A DNA stretch of 64,000 nt, from assembly GCF_003952385.1 (NCBI RefSeq), contig NZ_CP034444.1, positions 62,001 to 126,000 on the forward strand. Direction: 5' to 3'. The position numbers and the translations under genes were made by a program. The stretch comes from Mesorhizobium sp. M1D.F.Ca.ET.043.01.1.1 (GTDB taxonomy: Bacteria; Pseudomonadota; Alphaproteobacteria; Rhizobiales; Rhizobiaceae). Position 1 is the first letter of the stretch. Each line of letters begins with the position of its first letter. Below the pieces are notes generated by a model. That model was not told where the DNA came from and did not search any database. It worked only from the letters and a program-made list of their open reading frames with translations. Of the stretch, positions 61,907 to 64,000 are shown piece by piece.

Positions 61907-63121
61907 TCAAATCCGTTTCGAAAGGCGACGGAACCAGGCCAGCGCCGGCATTTCGATAAAGCGCCAGGAAACCCAGGAAGCGATAGTGACGGCGATCGTC
62001 ATCGCCAGCAGAGCCGCTAAGCCGATCCATGGCGAGCCGACGCCGAAGCCGGTCACCTGATCGCCGCGCAGCGTCATGTCGCCGACAACGCCAAGCCCGA
62101 GCCTGCGCTCGATCAGGCCGCCGACATTGATCATGCGCGCCTGGACGAAGATGTGGACCATGTAGATCGAATAGGAGAGCGAGCCGAGCAGCAGCATCGG
62201 CCGGCTGCGCAGCAACAAGCTGATCAGGCCGCCCTCATGCGCGAAGAGGTAGAGCGCCAGCGCAAAGACAAGCGGCGCCGCGATGCCGGCGTCGTTCGTT
62301 CCGGCGACCGAAACGAACGTGGCGATCACCGCGATCATGGCGAGCTCGGCCAGCGTCCAGGCCACGCGCCCTTCCCCGCCGGCAAGTGCCTGTCGCGCGT
62401 CTGCAATGGAATCGTGCTGAAACCAGGCCAGCAACGCGCCGAGCGAGAAGCCGTAAAGGCAGCGGATGAAGCCGAAATCGAAGGACACGTCCATATGACG
62501 GGTCGAAAAGGCAAGCAGGAAGAAAGGCGCCGTTACGGCGGCGGCAACGAACCATATCCAGGCGCGCCGGCCGGTCGCGAACACCACGCCGGCAAACAGC
62601 AGATAGGTGAAGAACTCGGCCGAAATGCTCCAGCTCGGCGCGTTCCAGCTCAGATTGTCCTCGACACCCATGCCCTGCAGCAGCATGAGATTGGCGACCA
62701 GGCTCTTGAGATCGAAGCCGCCGGTGAAGGGGGCGGCACCGGTTCCGTGCAGGGCCGGCAGCGCCAGCCGCACAAACTCGAAAGCGACGAAAGCGACAAG
62801 CATCAAAAGATGCAGCGGGTAGATGCGGCCGAAGCGCACCAGCGCGAAGCGGGCAAGCCCATCCGGCCCACCCAGCCGGCCGCCGTAGGAGCTGGCGATG
62901 ACGAAGCCGGAAAGCACGAAGAAGAAGTCGACGAACAGATAGGAGCCGCCGACAAAGGCGCTCTGCGAGATCATCGAGGTGGTCGGGAAATGGAACAGCG
63001 CCACCAAGAGCGCGCAAATGCCGCGCCAGGAATCGAGCACCAGGAAGCGCTCGCCGGCCACCGTTCCGGTTCGGGTCGCCGCAGGCGGGGGCGCGAGGTT
63101 GAGCAAGGCAGCCTCAGCCAT
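61907..63121 (-). CDS. acyltransferase family 3 membrane protein (OafA/NodX-like)
   Basis: A 404-residue integral membrane acyltransferase that O-acetylates sugars or polysaccharide. About ten hydrophobic segments are visible. The family signature is at the start: FLVLDSWRGICALLVALFHFPTT (about 25-47), with the catalytic His in the LFHF motif, then FFFVLSGFVIASSYGGR and FGRIYPLHLL with the second motif arginine. ATG 63121 starts MAEAALLNLAP; an ATG further upstream is less likely. It is divergent from the agmatinase-type gene. Confidence 0.9.
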   Translation of the reverse strand: MAEAALLNLAPPPAATRTGTVAGERFLVLDSWRGICALLVALFHFPTTSMISQSAFVGGSYLFVDFFFVLSGFVIASSYGGRLGGPDGLARFALVRFGRIYPLHLLMLVAFVAFEFVRLALPALHGTGAAPFTGGFDLKSLVANLMLLQGMGVEDNLSWNAPSWSISAEFFTYLLFAGVVFATGRRAWIWFVAAAVTAPFFLLAFSTRHMDVSFDFGFIRCLYGFSLGALLAWFQHDSIADARQALAGGEGRVAWTLAELAMIAVIATFVSVAGTNDAGIAAPLVFALALYLFAHEGGLISLLLRSRPMLLLGSLSYSIYMVHIFVQARMINVGGLIERRLGLGVVGDMTLRGDQVTGFGVGSPWIGLAALLAMTIAVTIASWVSWRFIEMPALAWFRRLSKRI

Positions 63122-63246
63122 AATGATACAAATCCTGTGTTGCCGTGGCACTCGCCGAGCGCCATTCCGTCTCCGCAAGCTGTGACTGGCATGTTGCGTG
63201 CCGGTTCTGTAGTTGTGGCTGCCCCGACGACAACCGAGGACCCATA

Positions 63247-64000
63247 ATGGCGAATAAAGAGATCGACCACGCCTTCACGGCCCGTTCCAAGACGGGCGCG
63301 TCGTTCGAGCCGACCTATGCCGGCGCGCTGTCGTTCATGCGGCGTAAATACACGAAGGACGTGAAGGGCGCGGACGCCGTCGTGTGGGGCATTCCCTTCG
63401 ATGCCGCGGTCACCAACCGTCCCGGCGCGCGCTTCGGGCCGCAGGCGATCCGTCGCGCCTCGGCGATCCTCGACAATGATCCCCAATATCCGTTCTCGCG
63501 CGACCTGTTCGAGCAGCTCGCGGTGGTCGACTATGGCGACTGCCTGCTCGACAGCGGCAACCATCAGAAGACCCCGGCCACGATCGAGCGCGAGGCGGCC
63601 AAGATCCTGAAATCGGGCGCCTTCCTCTTGACGCTCGGCGGCGATCATTTCGTCACCTGGCCGCTGCTCAAGGCGCATGCCGCCATCCACGGGCCGCTGG
63701 CGCTGGTGCAGTTCGACGCGCATCAGGACACCTGGCCGGACGACGGCAAGCGCATCGACCACGGCTCCTTCGTCGCCCGAGCCGTGCGTGAAGGCATCAT
63801 CGATCCCGACCGCTCGATCCAGATCGGCATCCGCACCCATGCGCCAGACACCTTCGGCATCAGGATCCTCTACGGCCACGAGGTCGACGAAATGCGCGCC
63901 TCCGACATCGCCTACGCGATCGTCGAACGCACCGGCGGCAGGAAGACCTATCTCACCTTCGACATCGACTGCCTCGACCCGGCCTTCGCGCCCGGCACCG
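63247..64000 (+). CDS. agmatinase-family ureohydrolase (truncated by window end)
   Basis: The visible 251 residues carry the dinuclear manganese motifs of the arginase/agmatinase fold: GGDHFVTW (about 134-141), FDAHQDTW (about 156-163) and FDIDCLDPAFAPGT (about 238-251). The opening GADAVVWGIPFDAAVTNRPGARFGPQAIRRAS fits agmatinase (SpeB) or guanidinobutyrase. Agmatine hydrolysis to putrescine and urea is likely, but the final third is outside the window, so the specificity cannot be judged. Divergent from the acyltransferase gene. Confidence 0.92.
   Translation, partial: MANKEIDHAFTARSKTGASFEPTYAGALSFMRRKYTKDVKGADAVVWGIPFDAAVTNRPGARFGPQAIRRASAILDNDPQYPFSRDLFEQLAVVDYGDCLLDSGNHQKTPATIEREAAKILKSGAFLLTLGGDHFVTWPLLKAHAAIHGPLALVQFDAHQDTWPDDGKRIDHGSFVARAVREGIIDPDRSIQIGIRTHAPDTFGIRILYGHEVDEMRASDIAYAIVERTGGRKTYLTFDIDCLDPAFAPGT

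Overview
The window reads as an ordinary stretch of chromosome from an alphaproteobacterium of the order Rhizobiales, most likely Mesorhizobium or a close relative. The evidence is high GC content, the gene order aroQ-accB-accC-aat-DUF2155-NDUFA12, an RNase E whose S1 domain is split by an acidic insert, DUF1127 and DUF6455 small proteins, an FNR/FixK-type box, and several families of rhizobial palindromic intergenic repeats. I saw no rRNA, tRNA, CRISPR array, phage or transposase gene. The genus is inferred from recalled family resemblance, not from a search.

Layout. 0-5 kb: the ATPase of a polyamine/iron-type ABC importer, a metallo-beta-lactamase-fold hydrolase, NAD kinase and a DEAD-box RNA helicase. 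5-9.4 kb: secreted or envelope proteins, two GFA-type zinc proteins and prfB, which is interrupted by an in-frame UGA at a canonical programmed +1 frameshift site. 9.4-17 kb: cell wall and RNA core (PBP1A, N-acetylmuramoyl-L-alanine amidase, RNase E after a 640-base leader region). 17-24 kb: an aminotransferase-glutaminase-small membrane protein operon, then a plus-strand run of M48 protease, DsbA-like thioredoxin, aroQ, accB, accC and aat. 25-32 kb: DUF2155 and complex I NDUFA12 proteins, panB-panC, gatB with a GNAT gene, a DUF6455 gene behind an FNR/FixK-type box, a CBS protein and a rhomboid protease.

32-40 kb is looser accessory sequence: PAS and PilZ regulators, a bacterial transglutaminase-like protease, ankyrin, gamma-carbonic anhydrase, and a cytochrome P450 coupled to a solute-binding domain without a signal peptide. 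Four RIME-like mosaic repeats and a candidate small RNA lie between these genes. 40-48 kb: metY with a cupin, a CoA-binding protein overlapping an ATPase, enoyl-CoA hydratase, a thioesterase, rplM-rpsI, and a LysR/aldo-keto reductase divergent pair. 48-64 kb: aminotransferase, sulfotransferase, GYD and DUF1127 proteins, an MscS channel, a decayed amidohydrolase, GFA and isochorismatase genes, two linked unknown proteins, a LysR/MFS pair, a large amidase, a glycerophosphodiester phosphodiesterase, an acyltransferase and the start of an agmatinase-type gene.

Most genes are housekeeping and work in conserved neighbourhoods: fatty acid and pantothenate synthesis, translation, cell wall, envelope stress. 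The items most worth a second look are a 27-residue peptide gene with a lasso-type RiPP leader signature and no maturation enzymes nearby (51898-51981), a candidate minus-strand small RNA (about 32430-32570), a terminator-like hairpin in the helicase leader (3196-3218), and the P450/solute-binding pair (37851-39808).
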